A stretch of 64,000 nt of DNA from JALYGY01 sp963800975 (GTDB taxonomy: Bacteria > Actinomycetota > Rubrobacteria > Rubrobacterales > Rubrobacteraceae). The first letter of the stretch is position 1. Each line of letters begins with the position of its first letter. Below the pieces are notes generated by a model, which saw only the letters and a program-made list of their open reading frames with translations, was not told where the DNA came from and did no database searches. A program made the translations under genes and the position numbers. Location of the stretch: assembly GCA_963800975.1 (NCBI GenBank), contig CAWDDB010000014.1:372001-436000 (forward strand), written 5' to 3'. Shown one piece after another: positions 52,591 through 61,928 of this stretch.

Positions 52591-53344
52591 CGGACCGGCA
52601 CCCCGCCCGGCTCAGCTCCCCCTTTACCCCGGCGATGCTCCACTCGCCGAAGTGGAAGATGCTCGCGGCCAGGACCGCCCCGGCCCCGGCCTTCACGGCG
52701 GCGACCATGTGCTCCGGGCCGCCGGCCCCGCCGGAGGCCACGATCGGGACGCTCGTCATCCCGGCCACCGCGGAGATCAGCTCCAGGTCGTAGCCGCCCT
52801 CGGTGCCGTCGGCGTCCATGCTGTTCAGGACGAACTCGCCAGCCCCGCGCCTCTCCCCCTCCACGAGCCACGCCAGCGCGTCCATCCCCGTGTTCAGGCG
52901 GCCCCCGTTCAGGTACACGTCCCAGCCCGGGCCGGGCTCGCGGCGCTTCACGTCGACGCTCAGGACCACGCACTGGCTCCCGAAGCGCTCCGCGCCCTCG
53001 TCGATGAGGTCGGGGGTGCGGACGGCCGCGGAGTTCACGGAGACCTTGTCGGCGCCGGCGCGCAGCATGGCGCGCATGTCGTCCGCGCTCCTAACCCCGC
53101 CGCCGATGGTGTATGGGATAAAGACCTCCTCGGCGGTCCGCCGGGCCAGCTCGGTGGCCGTGTCGCGCCCTTCGTGGGAGGCGGTGATGTCGTAGAAGAC
53201 GATCTCGTCGGCGCCCTCGCGGTCGTAGAGGGCCGCGAGCTCGACCGGGTCCCCGGCGTCCCTGAGGTTCTTGAACTCCGTCCCCTTCACCACGCGCCCG
53301 GCGTCCACGTCGAGGCAGGGGATCACGCGCACCTTCAGGCCCAT
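52587..53344 (-). CDS. hisF: Imidazole glycerol phosphate synthase cyclase subunit, frameshift near its 3' end
   Basis: HisF is the TIM-barrel partner of HisH. Landmarks are VIPCLDVDAGRVVKG (catalytic Asp), DIVFYDITAS-like ADEIVFYDITAS, IPYTIGGGVRS, LNSMDADGTEGGYD and VASGGAGGPEH. ATG 53344 is clear. As read, the frame runs past the expected end into hisIE without stopping. Adding one G to the G4 tract (plus strand C4 at 52601-52604) gives AGVPVR and a TGA overlapping the hisI ATG, the expected end for a 252-residue protein. I therefore end it at 52587 and treat the lost base as a probable error. Confidence 0.9.
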
Positions 53345-53346
53345 CG

Positions 53347-54229
53347 TCACACGTAGGGCACGCTGGCCGACCGGCACTCCTCGGCCACGCGGGCGTGCAG
53401 CACCTCTCCGGCCGGCAACAGCACGGACCCCTCGTCCCCGGTCCCGAGGACCATGGAGCCGTCCCTGCCCCTCCAGTGCCGGTGCACCGTGTAGGCCGCG
53501 AGCGTTCCCTCGACCAGGCTCGCGATCCGGTCGAGCTCGGCGTGCGAGAGCCCGGAGTCTATGTCGACCCTGGAGACGTCGACGTTACCCGGCGCGTCTA
53601 CCTCACCCGAGAGGTTCCCCGTCCTCAACCGCAGACCCGGCGTGTTCCACAGGATGTCCACAGCCGTCTTGAGGGCGGCGGCCCGCGCCTCCTTGTTCCC
53701 CTTCCTGAGCTTCGGCTCGTCGGTGCCCCGCAGCACCTGCGCGAGGTCCCTGCCGTCTGGCCGATTCCAGGAGGGCTCCCCGTCCCTCGCGGTCCGCTCG
53801 ACGGCCAGGATCTTGAGCGCAGCCGCCGAGTCGACCTCGGTGACCGTCCGCTGGCCTCGCGCCCCGGGGAACGGGTAGTCCGTGTACTCGATCCCGACCT
53901 TCTCGAGCGCCCCAAGCAGCTCCTCGGCGTAGGGCTCGCCGCCGAACATCTTGCGGCTCGCCGAGTACGCCGGGAGGGCAACCTTGGAGAGGATGCGCTC
54001 GATCCTGCGCGTCCCGCGCTCGTTCGGGACCGCGAGCGGCGCGTCGACCCCGACGATCACGCCCCGCCGCTCCGACGCGTAGTTCCTCCACCGCCGACGC
54101 TATGTCCCCCGCGGATGCCGCGAAGGAGTTGGCGATTATGCTGCCCCGCTCGTCGACCACGACGAGGCACGAGACCCGCTCCCGCGCCTCGCCTGGCCGC
54201 CACGCCAGCGCGCAACCCACGAACCTCAC
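53347..54229 (-). CDS. DUF429-family protein, one frameshift as read
   Basis: The N-terminal part from GTG 54229 (VRFVGCALAWRPGEARERVS, then VVVDERGSIIANSFAASAGD) and the remainder from ~54060 (VIVGVDAPLAVPNERGTRRI, SRKMFGGEPYAEELLGALEK, ILAVERTARDGEPSWN) make a single ~293-residue protein. The first parts match the DUF429 family, predicted RNase H-fold nucleases of unknown role. One extra base near 54061 divides the frames. The C-terminal ~100 residues (SRVDIDSGLSHAELDRIASL) look like an added domain. GTG 54229 overlaps the glmM stop (GTGA), and hisF starts two bases after its own stop. Confidence 0.75.
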
Positions 54230-55553
54230 GCCCGTACCCCCGCCTCGCGAACCACCCCGGCCACCTCCTCGCAGACCTCCCTGCAGATCGTCCCGTCGGC
54301 GTGCTCCACCATCACCCTTACCACCGGCTCCGTTCCGCTCGGCCTGAGCAGGACGCGCCCCTCCTCTCCCAGGCGCTCCTCCGCCCGCGATACGGCGCGC
54401 TCGACCTCGTCGGAGGCGGCGAGCGTCTTCGCGGAGGCCGCGTCGGCGACGGTGACGTTGATCAGCTCCTGAGGATACACCTGCATGACCCGCGCCAGCT
54501 CCGAGAGCGGCTCGCCGGTCCGTCGCATGACCTCGAGCAGCGCGAGCGCGGTGACGATCCCGTCGCCGGTCGTCACGAGCTCCGGAGAGGATCACGTGCC
54601 CGGACTGCTCCCCGCCGAGCGAAGCCCCACGCTCGCGCATCGCCTCGGCCACGTGCCTGTCGCCCACGGGGGTGACGTCGTAAGGGATGCCGAGGGACTC
54701 CATCGCCTTGAAGAAGCCGAGGTTGCTCATTAGCGTGACTATCACGCCGCCGGCGAGCGCCCCGCGCTCCCTGAGGTCCCGCGCCAGGATGGCGACTATC
54801 CTGTCCCCGTCTACCACGTTGCCCTTCTCGTCCTTGGCGAGCACCCTGTCCGCGTCCCCATCGAAGGCGAAGGCGACGTCGTAGCCCGAGGCGTCGAGAT
54901 CCTCGACGTGCGTGGAGCCTACGCCCTCGTTTATGTTCACCCCGTCCGGCTCGTCCCCAACGACCGTGAGGTCGGCGCCAAGCTCCGAGAAGGCCAGCGG
55001 AGCGGCCTCGTAGGCGGCCCCGTTCGCGCAGTCTAAGAGTACCCGCATACCCCCCGCGCGCGGGCGCAGCCGCTCGAGGATGCCCTCGACGTAGAGCCTC
55101 GCGGCGTCGTCGAGTTTCCGCACGGCGCCGACCCCGGCCCCGGTGGGGCGCTCGGCGACCGGGCGCGCGGTGAGGGACTCTATCTCGCTTTCCTCGCGCG
55201 GCCGCGAGCTTGCGGCCTTCGCCCGAGAAGAACTTGATGCCGTTGTCCGGGTAGGGGTTGTGCGAGGCGCTAACCACGCCGGCCACGGCCGCGCCCAGGC
55301 GCGGCGCGAGGGCCGCGATACCGGGGGTCGGGAGCACCCCGGCGTCGATCACCGAAGCCCCGCCGCTCGCCGAGCCGGCGGCGAGGGCTGCCGAGAGCAT
55401 CTCCCCCGAGAGGCGGGTGTCGCGGCCGATCAGGATGGGACCCCCGAAGTATCCGGCCGCGGCGAGACCAAGCCTCGTGGCGTCCTCAGGGAGCAGTCCT
55501 TCGTTCGCCACCCCGCGCACACCGTCGGTGCCGAAGGCGATGGATCTTTGCAA
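54226..55553 (-). CDS. glmM: Phosphoglucosamine mutase, two frameshifts as read
   Basis: GlmM converts glucosamine 6-phosphate to glucosamine 1-phosphate for peptidoglycan. Three frames together give the whole protein: FGTDGVRGVANEGLLPEDA and the phosphoserine loop VVSASHNPYPDNGIKFF (from 55553); DCANGAAYEAAPLAF, the metal loop DGDADRVLA and GGEQSGHVILS (middle); then TGDGIVTALALLEVM and the phosphate loop LLRPSGTEPVVRVMVE (to 54226). One extra base lies near 55190 and another near 54584. All catalytic loops are intact and the enzyme is normally essential, so sequence errors are the best explanation. It lies downstream of rplM-rpsI, a common order. Confidence 0.9.
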
Positions 55554-55642
55554 AGGGACCTCCTCCGCGCGGGACGGGCCCCTCTCGGACCGCCCGAGGG
55601 GGCGGCGAAAGGAGCCCGTCTCCGGTAAAAGCGTCTGCCGCC

Positions 55643-56041
55643 CTAGCGCTTGGAGAACTGCGGGCGCTTGCGGGCCTTCTTCAGGCCGTACTTCTTGCGC
55701 TCGACGGCCCGCGAGTCCCTGGTCAGGAGCCCCGCGGACTTCAGCTCGCTCCTGGCGTCCTGCGATTCCTCGGCCAGCGCCCGCGCGATGCCGTGGCGCA
55801 GGGCGTCGGCCTGACCCGTCGGGCCGCCGCCCTCGATCTTGGCGACCACGTCGTAGCGGCCGGCCTGGCCGAGCAGCTCCAGCGGCGAGCGCACGGCCGT
55901 CTGGTACGCCTGACGGGGAAAGTACTCGTCCAGATCCCGGCCGTTCACCGTGATCTTGCCGTCCCCCGCGAGCAGCCTGACGCGCGCGCGGGCCGTCTTG
56001 CGCCGTCCGGTTCCCCTGTACAAGGCCTCCGCCATGCTCAC
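55643..56041 (-). CDS. rpsI: 30S ribosomal protein S9
   Basis: 132 residues with the YRGTGRRKTARARVRLL start and the invariant basic C-terminus LKKARKRPQFSKR, whose last residues reach the P-site tRNA. GTG 56041 overlaps the rplM stop as GTGA; ATG 56035 would be the second choice. It forms the standard L13-S9 pair. Confidence 0.97.
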   Translation of the reverse strand: MSMAEALYRGTGRRKTARARVRLLAGDGKITVNGRDLDEYFPRQAYQTAVRSPLELLGQAGRYDVVAKIEGGGPTGQADALRHGIARALAEESQDARSELKSAGLLTRDSRAVERKKYGLKKARKRPQFSKR

Positions 56042-56469
56042 CTCACCTCGAGCTCTTGCGGGCCCTGAGCGGCGTGCGGATGCTCGGGTCCCGCGTAGAT
56101 CTTCAACTTCCTCAACTGCTTGCGGGCGAGCCGGCTCTTCGGCATCATGCCCTTTACGGCCCTGCGCAGGATCTCGGTCGGCCGGCGCTCCATCATCCGC
56201 TCGTAGCTCGTCTCCTTGAGCCCGCCGGGGTAGCCAGAGTGACGCCTGTAGACCTTCTGCTCGGCCTTTCTGCCCGTGACTACCACCTTTTCGGCGTTAA
56301 CCACGACCACGAAGTCCCCCGTGTCGATGTGCGGCGTGTACTGCGGCTTGTTCTTGCCGCGCAGGACGCGCGCGATCTCCGTCGCGAGCCGCCCGAGGGT
56401 CTTGCCCTCGGCGTCGACGACGTACCATCTCCGTTCGACCTCAAGGGGCCGCGCCATGTAACTCTTCAC
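56038..56469 (-). CDS. rplM: 50S ribosomal protein L13
   Basis: 143 residues: VERRWYVVDAEGKTLGRLAT, YTPHIDTGDFVVVVNAEK and the MMPKSRLARKQLRKLKIYAG end are typical. The GTG at 56469 (VKSYMARP) has GGAGG six bases upstream, while the longer frame to 56529 contains unrelated residues. It starts the rplM-rpsI unit. Confidence 0.96.
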   Translation of the reverse strand: MKSYMARPLEVERRWYVVDAEGKTLGRLATEIARVLRGKNKPQYTPHIDTGDFVVVVNAEKVVVTGRKAEQKVYRRHSGYPGGLKETSYERMMERRPTEILRRAVKGMMPKSRLARKQLRKLKIYAGPEHPHAAQGPQELEVR

Positions 56470-56548
56470 CGATCCTCCGGGATTGCTAGGGACCAAACGA
56501 GTACCAAACCGTAAGATGGTAGCATACATCCCCGAAAGTAACAGCTTC

Positions 56549-57226
56549 TCAGCGGCCGCGCACGAGGGCGATGGTGAGCCCGTCTACCCTCTCTCGGAGT
56601 ATGGGCAAGACTATCGCCGAGAGGCCCGGATCGTCCGCGATTCTCTGGTTGAACTCGCGCACGGCGCGCGAAGGGCCGTCCGGCGGATCGAGGACTCCCC
56701 CGCCCCTAACGGTGTTGTCCCCGAGGATGACGGAGCCAGGCCGGGTGAGCCTCAGGGCCCAGTCCAGGTACTCCAGGTATCCGGACTTGTCCGCGTCTAT
56801 AAAGACCAGGTCGAAGGGTCCTTCGCCGTTCTCCGAGATCCGCGCCAGTTGCTCCCTGGCGTCGCCGACCCGAACCTCGACCTTTCCCGAGAGCCCGGCA
56901 CGCGCGACGTTCTCGCGCGCCACCTCAGCGTGGTGCCCGTCTATTTCGAGGGAGATGAGCCTCCCGTCCTCGGGCAGCACCCGCCCGAAGTGTATGGCGC
57001 TGTAGCCGCCGAGCGTTCCTATCTCTAGCACGCGCTCCGCCCCCACCATCTCGGCGAAAAGCTGCAGCAGCTTGGCTTGGTTGGGGGATACCTGTATCTC
57101 GGGCAGACCTGCCCGGCGCGACTCCCTTACGGCGGCCTCTAGCGCCTCGTCCTGCGGGGCGAAACCCTCCTGGATGTAGTGGTCGATCCGGGTGAGCAAC
57201 GCGCCAAGGTTCTCGCTCTCAGCCAA
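56549..57226 (-). CDS. Class I O-methyltransferase (CCoAOMT/COMT-like)
   Basis: A 225-residue family 3 O-methyltransferase, metal and SAM dependent. VLEIGTLGGYSAIHF binds SAM, LISLEIDGHHAEVAREN holds the ribose acid, DLVFIDADKSGYLEYLD the metal ligands, and ILGDNTVRGGGVLD the catalytic region. TTG 57226 has AGGAGGAGG upstream and overlaps the truA end by eight bases. Bacterial members methylate catechol-like phenols or unknown small molecules. Its presence between truA and rplM is not part of the standard gene order. Confidence 0.9.
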   Translation of the reverse strand: MAESENLGALLTRIDHYIQEGFAPQDEALEAAVRESRRAGLPEIQVSPNQAKLLQLFAEMVGAERVLEIGTLGGYSAIHFGRVLPEDGRLISLEIDGHHAEVARENVARAGLSGKVEVRVGDAREQLARISENGEGPFDLVFIDADKSGYLEYLDWALRLTRPGSVILGDNTVRGGGVLDPPDGPSRAVREFNQRIADDPGLSAIVLPILRERVDGLTIALVRGR

Positions 57227-57983
57227 CTTCGCCTCCTCCTAGGTTCAGGTTTTCGTATCCCACGCCAACGAGCGTGAGCCCCTTGCTCGGGGCCGCCTGG
57301 CCGGCCTCGGTGCGTTCCGCGCCGCACAGCAGCCGCTCGAATGACGCCATCTCGCGCGTGCCGTCCGCGACCTCGAGCATCGTACCGACGAGCGTGCGGA
57401 CCATGCCGTAGAGGAACGAGTCGGCCGTCACCGCGTAGCGGAGCAGGTCGCCGCTCGCCTCCCAGACCGACTCGCTCACGACCCTCTCGAAGCGGACGTG
57501 GTAGGTCTTGGTAGGAGTAAACGCCCGGAAATCGTGTGTACCCCGGACCTGCCCGGCCGCGCACCGCAGCAGATCCAGGTCGAGCTCCCTGGCCACGTAA
57601 GTCGAGAGCCTGTGCCTGAGCGGAGAGCGGACGGGGTCGTTGACGATCCTGTACTCGTAGCTCCTGCTGCGCGCGTCCCTGCGGGCGTCGAAGCCCTCCC
57701 GCACCTCGGCGCAGCGCCTGAGCGCGAGATCCTTCGGCAGCACGGCCGTGGCCCTGTAGGCGACCGCCGATGGCTCCATCGGCGTCTCGGTCTCGAACGA
57801 GACGACCTGCCCGCTGGCGTGAACGCCGGCGTCTGTGCGACCGGCGACGCTGAGCCTGACCGGGTGACGGAGCACGGTTTGCAGGGCCCCGGCCAGCTCG
57901 TCCTCGACGGTGCGTGCCCCAGGCTGGGCCGCCCACCCGGCGAACCCGGTTCCGTCGTACTCAACCAGACCGGCCAGCTTCAT
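57219..57983 (-). CDS. truA: tRNA pseudouridine synthase A
   Basis: A 254-residue TruA, making pseudouridine at positions 38-40 of tRNA anticodon arms. LVEYDGTGFAGWAAQPGART, the catalytic Asp in SVAGRTDAGVHASGQVVSF, and SYEYRIVNDP are diagnostic, with FLYGMVRTLVGTMLEV near the end. ATG 57983 lies 124 bases after ecfT, separated by a simple-sequence repeat. Confidence 0.96.
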   Translation of the reverse strand: MKLAGLVEYDGTGFAGWAAQPGARTVEDELAGALQTVLRHPVRLSVAGRTDAGVHASGQVVSFETETPMEPSAVAYRATAVLPKDLALRRCAEVREGFDARRDARSRSYEYRIVNDPVRSPLRHRLSTYVARELDLDLLRCAAGQVRGTHDFRAFTPTKTYHVRFERVVSESVWEASGDLLRYAVTADSFLYGMVRTLVGTMLEVADGTREMASFERLLCGAERTEAGQAAPSKGLTLVGVGYENLNLGGGEVG

Positions 57984-58038
57984 GGGTACCCACCCGGGTA
58001 CCGCAAGAAGAACGCTGCCGCATCGGGGGTAGGGAAAT

Positions 58039-58076
58039 GCAACACGACTCCCGACTCCCTACTCCCGACTCCCGGG
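58039..58076. repeat. GACTCCC simple-sequence repeat
   Basis: Four to five imperfect copies of a seven- to eight-base unit (CGACTCCC, CGACTCCC, TACTCCC, GACTCCCGG) lie in the short gap between ecfT and truA. No open frame crosses it. It may be a replication-slippage tract. Confidence 0.55.
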
Positions 58077-58107
58077 CCACAAAGTGGCTGCCCCCACAAA
58101 GGTGCCT

Positions 58108-58899
58108 TCATACCAACATAGCCCCGACCACCACGAGCGCGGCGACAACGAGGGCGAGGGCGTCGCGGGCGCGAAAGCGCAGCTCGCGGTAGCGCGTCCT
58201 GCCCTCGCCGCCGCTGTAGCCCCGGCTCTCCATCGCCTCGGCGAGCTCGTCGGCGCTGCGGAAGGCCCCCACCGTCAGCGGGACCAGGATCGGAACGAGC
58301 GCGCGTGCGCGCCTAACGAGACCACCCTCCGAGAAGTCCGCGCCGCGCGCGGCCTGGGCGCGCGTGATCTTCCGCGCCTCCTCCTGCAGCGTGGGGATGA
58401 AGCGGAGCGCGATGGTGGTCATCATCGCGAGCTCGTGCGCGGGGAAGCGGAGCCTCTTGAGCGGGGAGAGTAGGTCCTCGATGCCGTCCGCGAGCGCCAC
58501 GGGCGCCGTCGTCGCCGTGAGCAGGGCGGCCGTCGAGACGAGCAGCACTATTCTCAGCGCGAGGAAGATGCCGGCCGACACCCCCCCGGCGTGCACCTCG
58601 ACGGGACCCCATTGCAAGAGCGTGGCCCCCTCCCTGGAGAAAAAGACCTGGAACAGCACGGTGAGCGCCACGATGAACGCGACAGGACGCAGGGACCCCA
58701 GGAACAAACCCGGCGGGACCCTGCTCGCGGCCACGAGCAACACGACAACGGCCGCCACCACGAGAAAGCCCGCCACGGAGTCGACGGCGAACAGGCCCAC
58801 CGCGAGCAACGCGGTGCCCAGGATCTTGGCCCGCGGGTCCAGCTCGTGCAGCGGCGAGGCCATCGGGTAGAACTGGCCGAGACTCCCCCCGGCCGTCAT
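58108..58899 (-). CDS. ecfT: Energy-coupling factor transporter transmembrane protein
   Basis: A 263-residue EcfT with five to six hydrophobic helices. It joins the two ATPases to a vitamin- or metal-specific S component. It begins SPLHELDPRAKILGTALLAV, the family start. The cytoplasmic coupling helices hold conserved Ala-Arg-Gly motifs, ITRAQAARGADF and EAMESRGYSGG. ATG 58899 overlaps the ecfA2 stop. No S component is near, which indicates a group II ECF module with S subunits encoded elsewhere. Confidence 0.93.
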   Translation of the reverse strand: MTAGGSLGQFYPMASPLHELDPRAKILGTALLAVGLFAVDSVAGFLVVAAVVVLLVAASRVPPGLFLGSLRPVAFIVALTVLFQVFFSREGATLLQWGPVEVHAGGVSAGIFLALRIVLLVSTAALLTATTAPVALADGIEDLLSPLKRLRFPAHELAMMTTIALRFIPTLQEEARKITRAQAARGADFSEGGLVRRARALVPILVPLTVGAFRSADELAEAMESRGYSGGEGRTRYRELRFRARDALALVVAALVVVGAMLV

Positions 58900-59717
58900 T
58901 CTTCACCATCCAGCAAACCCCTGAGCGCTCCGAGCGTCTCCCCGAATCGGACCGGCCTCCCGACCTCGGGGCGGGACGCGCCCAGTATCGAGGCCACCCG
59001 CACGGTGGTCGGCGCCATCTCAGGGTGCGAGTAGAACACCTCCTCGGGGTCTCCCAACGCCCGCACCTCCCCGCCGTCCAGGAGGCACACCCTGTCCGCC
59101 ACCTCGGCCACCTCGTCGAGGTCGTGCGAGATCAGGACCACCGACGTGCCGCCGTCCCGCAGGGCGCGCACGACGTCGAGCAGATCCCCGCGCGTGGCGG
59201 AATCCAGCCCGGCGGTGGGCTCGTCGAGCACGAGTACCTCGGGCGCCATCGCCAGCACCCCGGCTATCGCGACCCGCCGCTTCTCGCCGCCGGAGAGCGC
59301 GTGCGGCGAACGCGCGGCGAGGTCGGAGGCGCCGAGCAGCGCGAGCGTGCCCCTTACCCGCTCGCCGACCTCCTCATCGTCCAGCGCGAGCCGCCGCGGG
59401 GCGAAGGCCACATCCTCCTCGACGGTAGGGGCGAAGAGCGCGGCCTCGGGGAACTGGAAGACGAGCCCCACCCGCCTGCGCAGCTCGCCGACCTTGAGGG
59501 TCCGAGCGTCCGCGCCATCAACGAGCACGCGCCCGCTCGTGGGGACGAGGAGCAAATTCAGGTGCTGGGCGAGCGTGCTCTTCCCCGAGCCCGTCCCACC
59601 CACGATGCCGAGCACCTCGTCCGGTTCGACCGCGAGCGAGACGCCCCTCAGGGCCTCCGCCTCGAAAGGGGTCCCGCGGGCGTACACGTGGCGGACGTCC
59701 TCGAGCTCGATCCTCAC
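58896..59717 (-). CDS. ecfA2: Energy-coupling factor transporter ATPase EcfA2
   Basis: A 273-residue ABC ATPase: Walker A GGTGSGKSTLAQHL, Q-loop VFQFPEAALFA, signature ALSGGEKRRVAIAGVLAM, Walker B VLVLDEPTAGLD and switch His in LISHDLDEVAE. The order EcfA1-EcfA2-EcfT with four-base overlaps is standard. The FPE motif after the Q-loop favours EcfA2. Confidence 0.93.
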   Translation of the reverse strand: MRIELEDVRHVYARGTPFEAEALRGVSLAVEPDEVLGIVGGTGSGKSTLAQHLNLLLVPTSGRVLVDGADARTLKVGELRRRVGLVFQFPEAALFAPTVEEDVAFAPRRLALDDEEVGERVRGTLALLGASDLAARSPHALSGGEKRRVAIAGVLAMAPEVLVLDEPTAGLDSATRGDLLDVVRALRDGGTSVVLISHDLDEVAEVADRVCLLDGGEVRALGDPEEVFYSHPEMAPTTVRVASILGASRPEVGRPVRFGETLGALRGLLDGEE

Positions 59718-60577
59718 CTCGCTTCGACCCCCGGCTTTGCCTGACGCAAGATGGCCGACGCGAGACCCTCGGGCGTCCGCGCGGCCGCCGGGTCCAACCC
59801 CAGCTTCAACGCGAGCCGAGGCGCGGTCGAGAGCACGAGACGGTTCGCGGCGAGGAGGTCCGCGTCGGCCAGGAGGCGGCCAGGAGACACGTCGGCCGCT
59901 AGCCTGCCGGCGTTGAGCACCAGCACGCGGTCCGCGGCGTGCAGCTCGTCGAGGTGGTGGGTTACGTGCAAGACCGTCCTGGAGCCCCGCAGCCGGTCGA
60001 GGTGCTCCAGCACCTCCCCACGCCCCCGCGCGTCGAGCATCGAGGTGGGCTCGTCCAGGAGCAGCACCTCGGGGTCGAGAGCGAGCAGCCCGGCCAGGGC
60101 GACGCGCTGCTTCTCGCCGCCGGAGAGCGTGTGGGGCTCGCGCCGCTCGTAGCCCTCGAGCCCGACAACCCGGATAGCGTCCCGTACCCGCCGGCGCATC
60201 TCCTCCCGCTCGACGCCGAGGTTCTCGAGCCCGAAGGCCACGTCGTCCTCGACGAACGGCGCGACGAGCCCGTTCTCCGGGTTCTGGAAGAGCATCCCGA
60301 CCTTGCGGCGCACCGCGAAGGGCTCGCTCGACGGGTCCAGCCCCACCACGCGCAGCTCGCCCGATTCGGTCTTGATGAGGCCGTTGAGGAGCCTGAGCAG
60401 CGTGGACTTGCCGCCCCCGTTGGGCCCCACCACGCCGACGTGCTCCCCGGCGCGCACCTCGAAGGTCAGCCCGTCGAGCGCCGACCTCTCGGAGCCGGGA
60501 TACGCGAAGGCGAGGTTATCGCAGGAGACGACGGGGGGCCCGCCGTGGCGGGCCCCCTCCTGATCTTTGCTCTCCAT
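59714..60577 (-). CDS. ecfA1: Energy-coupling factor transporter ATPase EcfA1
   Basis: A 287-residue ABC ATPase: Walker A GPNGGGKSTLLRLL, Q-loop LFQNPENGLVAPFVEDDVAF, signature TLSGGEKQRVALAGLLAL, Walker B VLLLDEPTSMLD and switch His in VTHHLDEL. QNPENQ-type motif and position favour EcfA1. It starts 15 bases after rplQ, so the ECF module probably shares the ribosomal operon promoter. Confidence 0.93.
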   Translation of the reverse strand: MESKDQEGARHGGPPVVSCDNLAFAYPGSERSALDGLTFEVRAGEHVGVVGPNGGGKSTLLRLLNGLIKTESGELRVVGLDPSSEPFAVRRKVGMLFQNPENGLVAPFVEDDVAFGLENLGVEREEMRRRVRDAIRVVGLEGYERREPHTLSGGEKQRVALAGLLALDPEVLLLDEPTSMLDARGRGEVLEHLDRLRGSRTVLHVTHHLDELHAADRVLVLNAGRLAADVSPGRLLADADLLAANRLVLSTAPRLALKLGLDPAAARTPEGLASAILRQAKPGVEAR

Positions 60578-60592
60578 TCCCGGCGTTACCGG

Positions 60593-60958
60593 TTACTCCA
60601 CGCTGTGGTTGACCAGCTCCAGGTAGACCGTCTCGGCGCCGTCGCCGAGGCGAGGACCGAGCTTAAGGATCCTGGTGTACCCCGAATTGCGGTCGTCGAG
60701 CTCGGGGGCCACATCCTCGAAGAGTCGGCGGACCACGGTCTTGTCCTTGAGGACCTTGACCGCCTGCCGCCTGGCAGCGAGATCGTCCTTCTTGGCCGTG
60801 TTGATCAACCGGTCCACGACGCCGCGCAGCTCCTTGGCCTTGGGCGCGGTCGTCTTTATGCGGCCGTGCACGAACAGCTGCCCCGCCATCGTGCCGAGCA
60901 TCGCCTTGCGGTGCTGCGCCTCGCGGCCCAGCTTGCGGCCCCTCTTAGCGTGCCTCAT
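60593..60958 (-). CDS. rplQ: 50S ribosomal protein L17
   Basis: 121 residues, MRHAKRGRKLGREAQHRKA start, typical of L17, with GRIKTTAPKAKELRGVVD. ATG 60958 has GCGAGGGCA in front and lies 14 bases inside the rpoA end; five further in-frame codons upstream are not needed. It ends the alpha operon. Confidence 0.96.
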   Translation of the reverse strand: MRHAKRGRKLGREAQHRKAMLGTMAGQLFVHGRIKTTAPKAKELRGVVDRLINTAKKDDLAARRQAVKVLKDKTVVRRLFEDVAPELDDRNSGYTRILKLGPRLGDGAETVYLELVNHSVE

Positions 60959-61895
60959 TGCCCTCGCTCGCAAGGTCGTAGCCGTACTCCAGGAGCTTCG
61001 AGCGGATCTCGTCCACGCTCTTCATCCCGAGGTTGCGGATGTTCATGAGCTCCTCTTCGCTCATCGTCGCGAGCTGGCCTATGGTGTCGATGCCCTCCCG
61101 CTTGAGGCAGTTGTAGGAGCGGACCGTGAGCTCCAGGTCCTCGACCGGGCGCTCGTCGGTGATGACGGGGCGTCCTCCGCGCTGCCGGGGGTCGGCGGCA
61201 CCGGCGCCCTGGTAGCCGTCGGTGAAGAGCCCGAGGATGTCTATGAGCTGCCGCGAAGCGTCCTGCAGGGCCTCCCGGGGCTCGATGCGCCCGTCGGTGA
61301 AGATCTCGATGGTCAGGGCGTCCAGGTCGGCGCGCGCGCCGGCGCGCGTCTCGGCGACCGAGTAGTTCACCCGCTGCACCGGCGAGAACAACGAGTCGAT
61401 GGCGATGACCCCGATGGGGTCGGCGTCGCTCTTGTTCTGCTCGGCCCGCGCGTAGCCCTGGCCTCGCTCGACCGTGAGGCGCATGTCCAGGTGCCCGCCC
61501 TCGGAGACGCTGGCGATGTAGGTCCCGGGGTCGACGACCTCGACGTCGGCCTTCAGCTCGATGTCTGCGGCCGTGACCTCGCCTGGGCCATCCTTGGTGA
61601 TCTCGAGCTCTATCGGCTCCTCGCGCTCGAGCTTGAACTTGAGGCCCTTGGTGTTGAGGATTATGTCGACCACGTCCTCTTTGACCCCGTCGATGGTCGA
61701 GAACTCGTGGCTCACGCCCTCTATGCGCACCTTCGTTACCGCGGCGCCTTGCAGCCCCGAGAGCATCACGCGCCTCAGGGAGTTGCCAAGGGTATGCCCC
61801 AGGCCCCGGGGCAGCGGCTCTGCGACGAATGTTCCGCGTCGCTCGTCTTCGTCTTCCACCCTGAATCGGGGCGGAGCTATATCCAACATCGTCAA
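60945..61895 (-). CDS. rpoA: DNA-directed RNA polymerase subunit alpha
   Basis: 316 residues. The N-terminal dimerisation domain has EPLPRGLGHTLGNSLRRVML; the C-terminal domain (about 235-310) has LELTVRSYNCLKREGIDTIG and IRNLGMKSVDEIRSKL, which contacts UP-element DNA and activators. TTG 61895 with AGGTGG upstream is the likely start, ATG 61889 an alternative. Confidence 0.97.
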   Translation of the reverse strand: MTMLDIAPPRFRVEDEDERRGTFVAEPLPRGLGHTLGNSLRRVMLSGLQGAAVTKVRIEGVSHEFSTIDGVKEDVVDIILNTKGLKFKLEREEPIELEITKDGPGEVTAADIELKADVEVVDPGTYIASVSEGGHLDMRLTVERGQGYARAEQNKSDADPIGVIAIDSLFSPVQRVNYSVAETRAGARADLDALTIEIFTDGRIEPREALQDASRQLIDILGLFTDGYQGAGAADPRQRGGRPVITDERPVEDLELTVRSYNCLKREGIDTIGQLATMSEEELMNIRNLGMKSVDEIRSKLLEYGYDLASEGNEAR

Positions 61896-61928
61896 AGTAC
61901 CACCTGCGCTTTTGCTATTGGTCCGGTT

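Noticed and set aside
50456..55553. Programmed ribosomal frameshifting as explanation of the trpE, hisF and glmM breaks
   Set aside because: The shifts lie at unrelated sequences without slippery heptamers or stem-loops, are in both directions, and cluster in one 5-kb stretch, which fits sequence errors better.
55590..55605. CCGCCC/GGGCGG hairpin between rpsI and glmM as terminator
   Set aside because: The stem is six bases in a GC-rich region, with no T-run on the minus strand.
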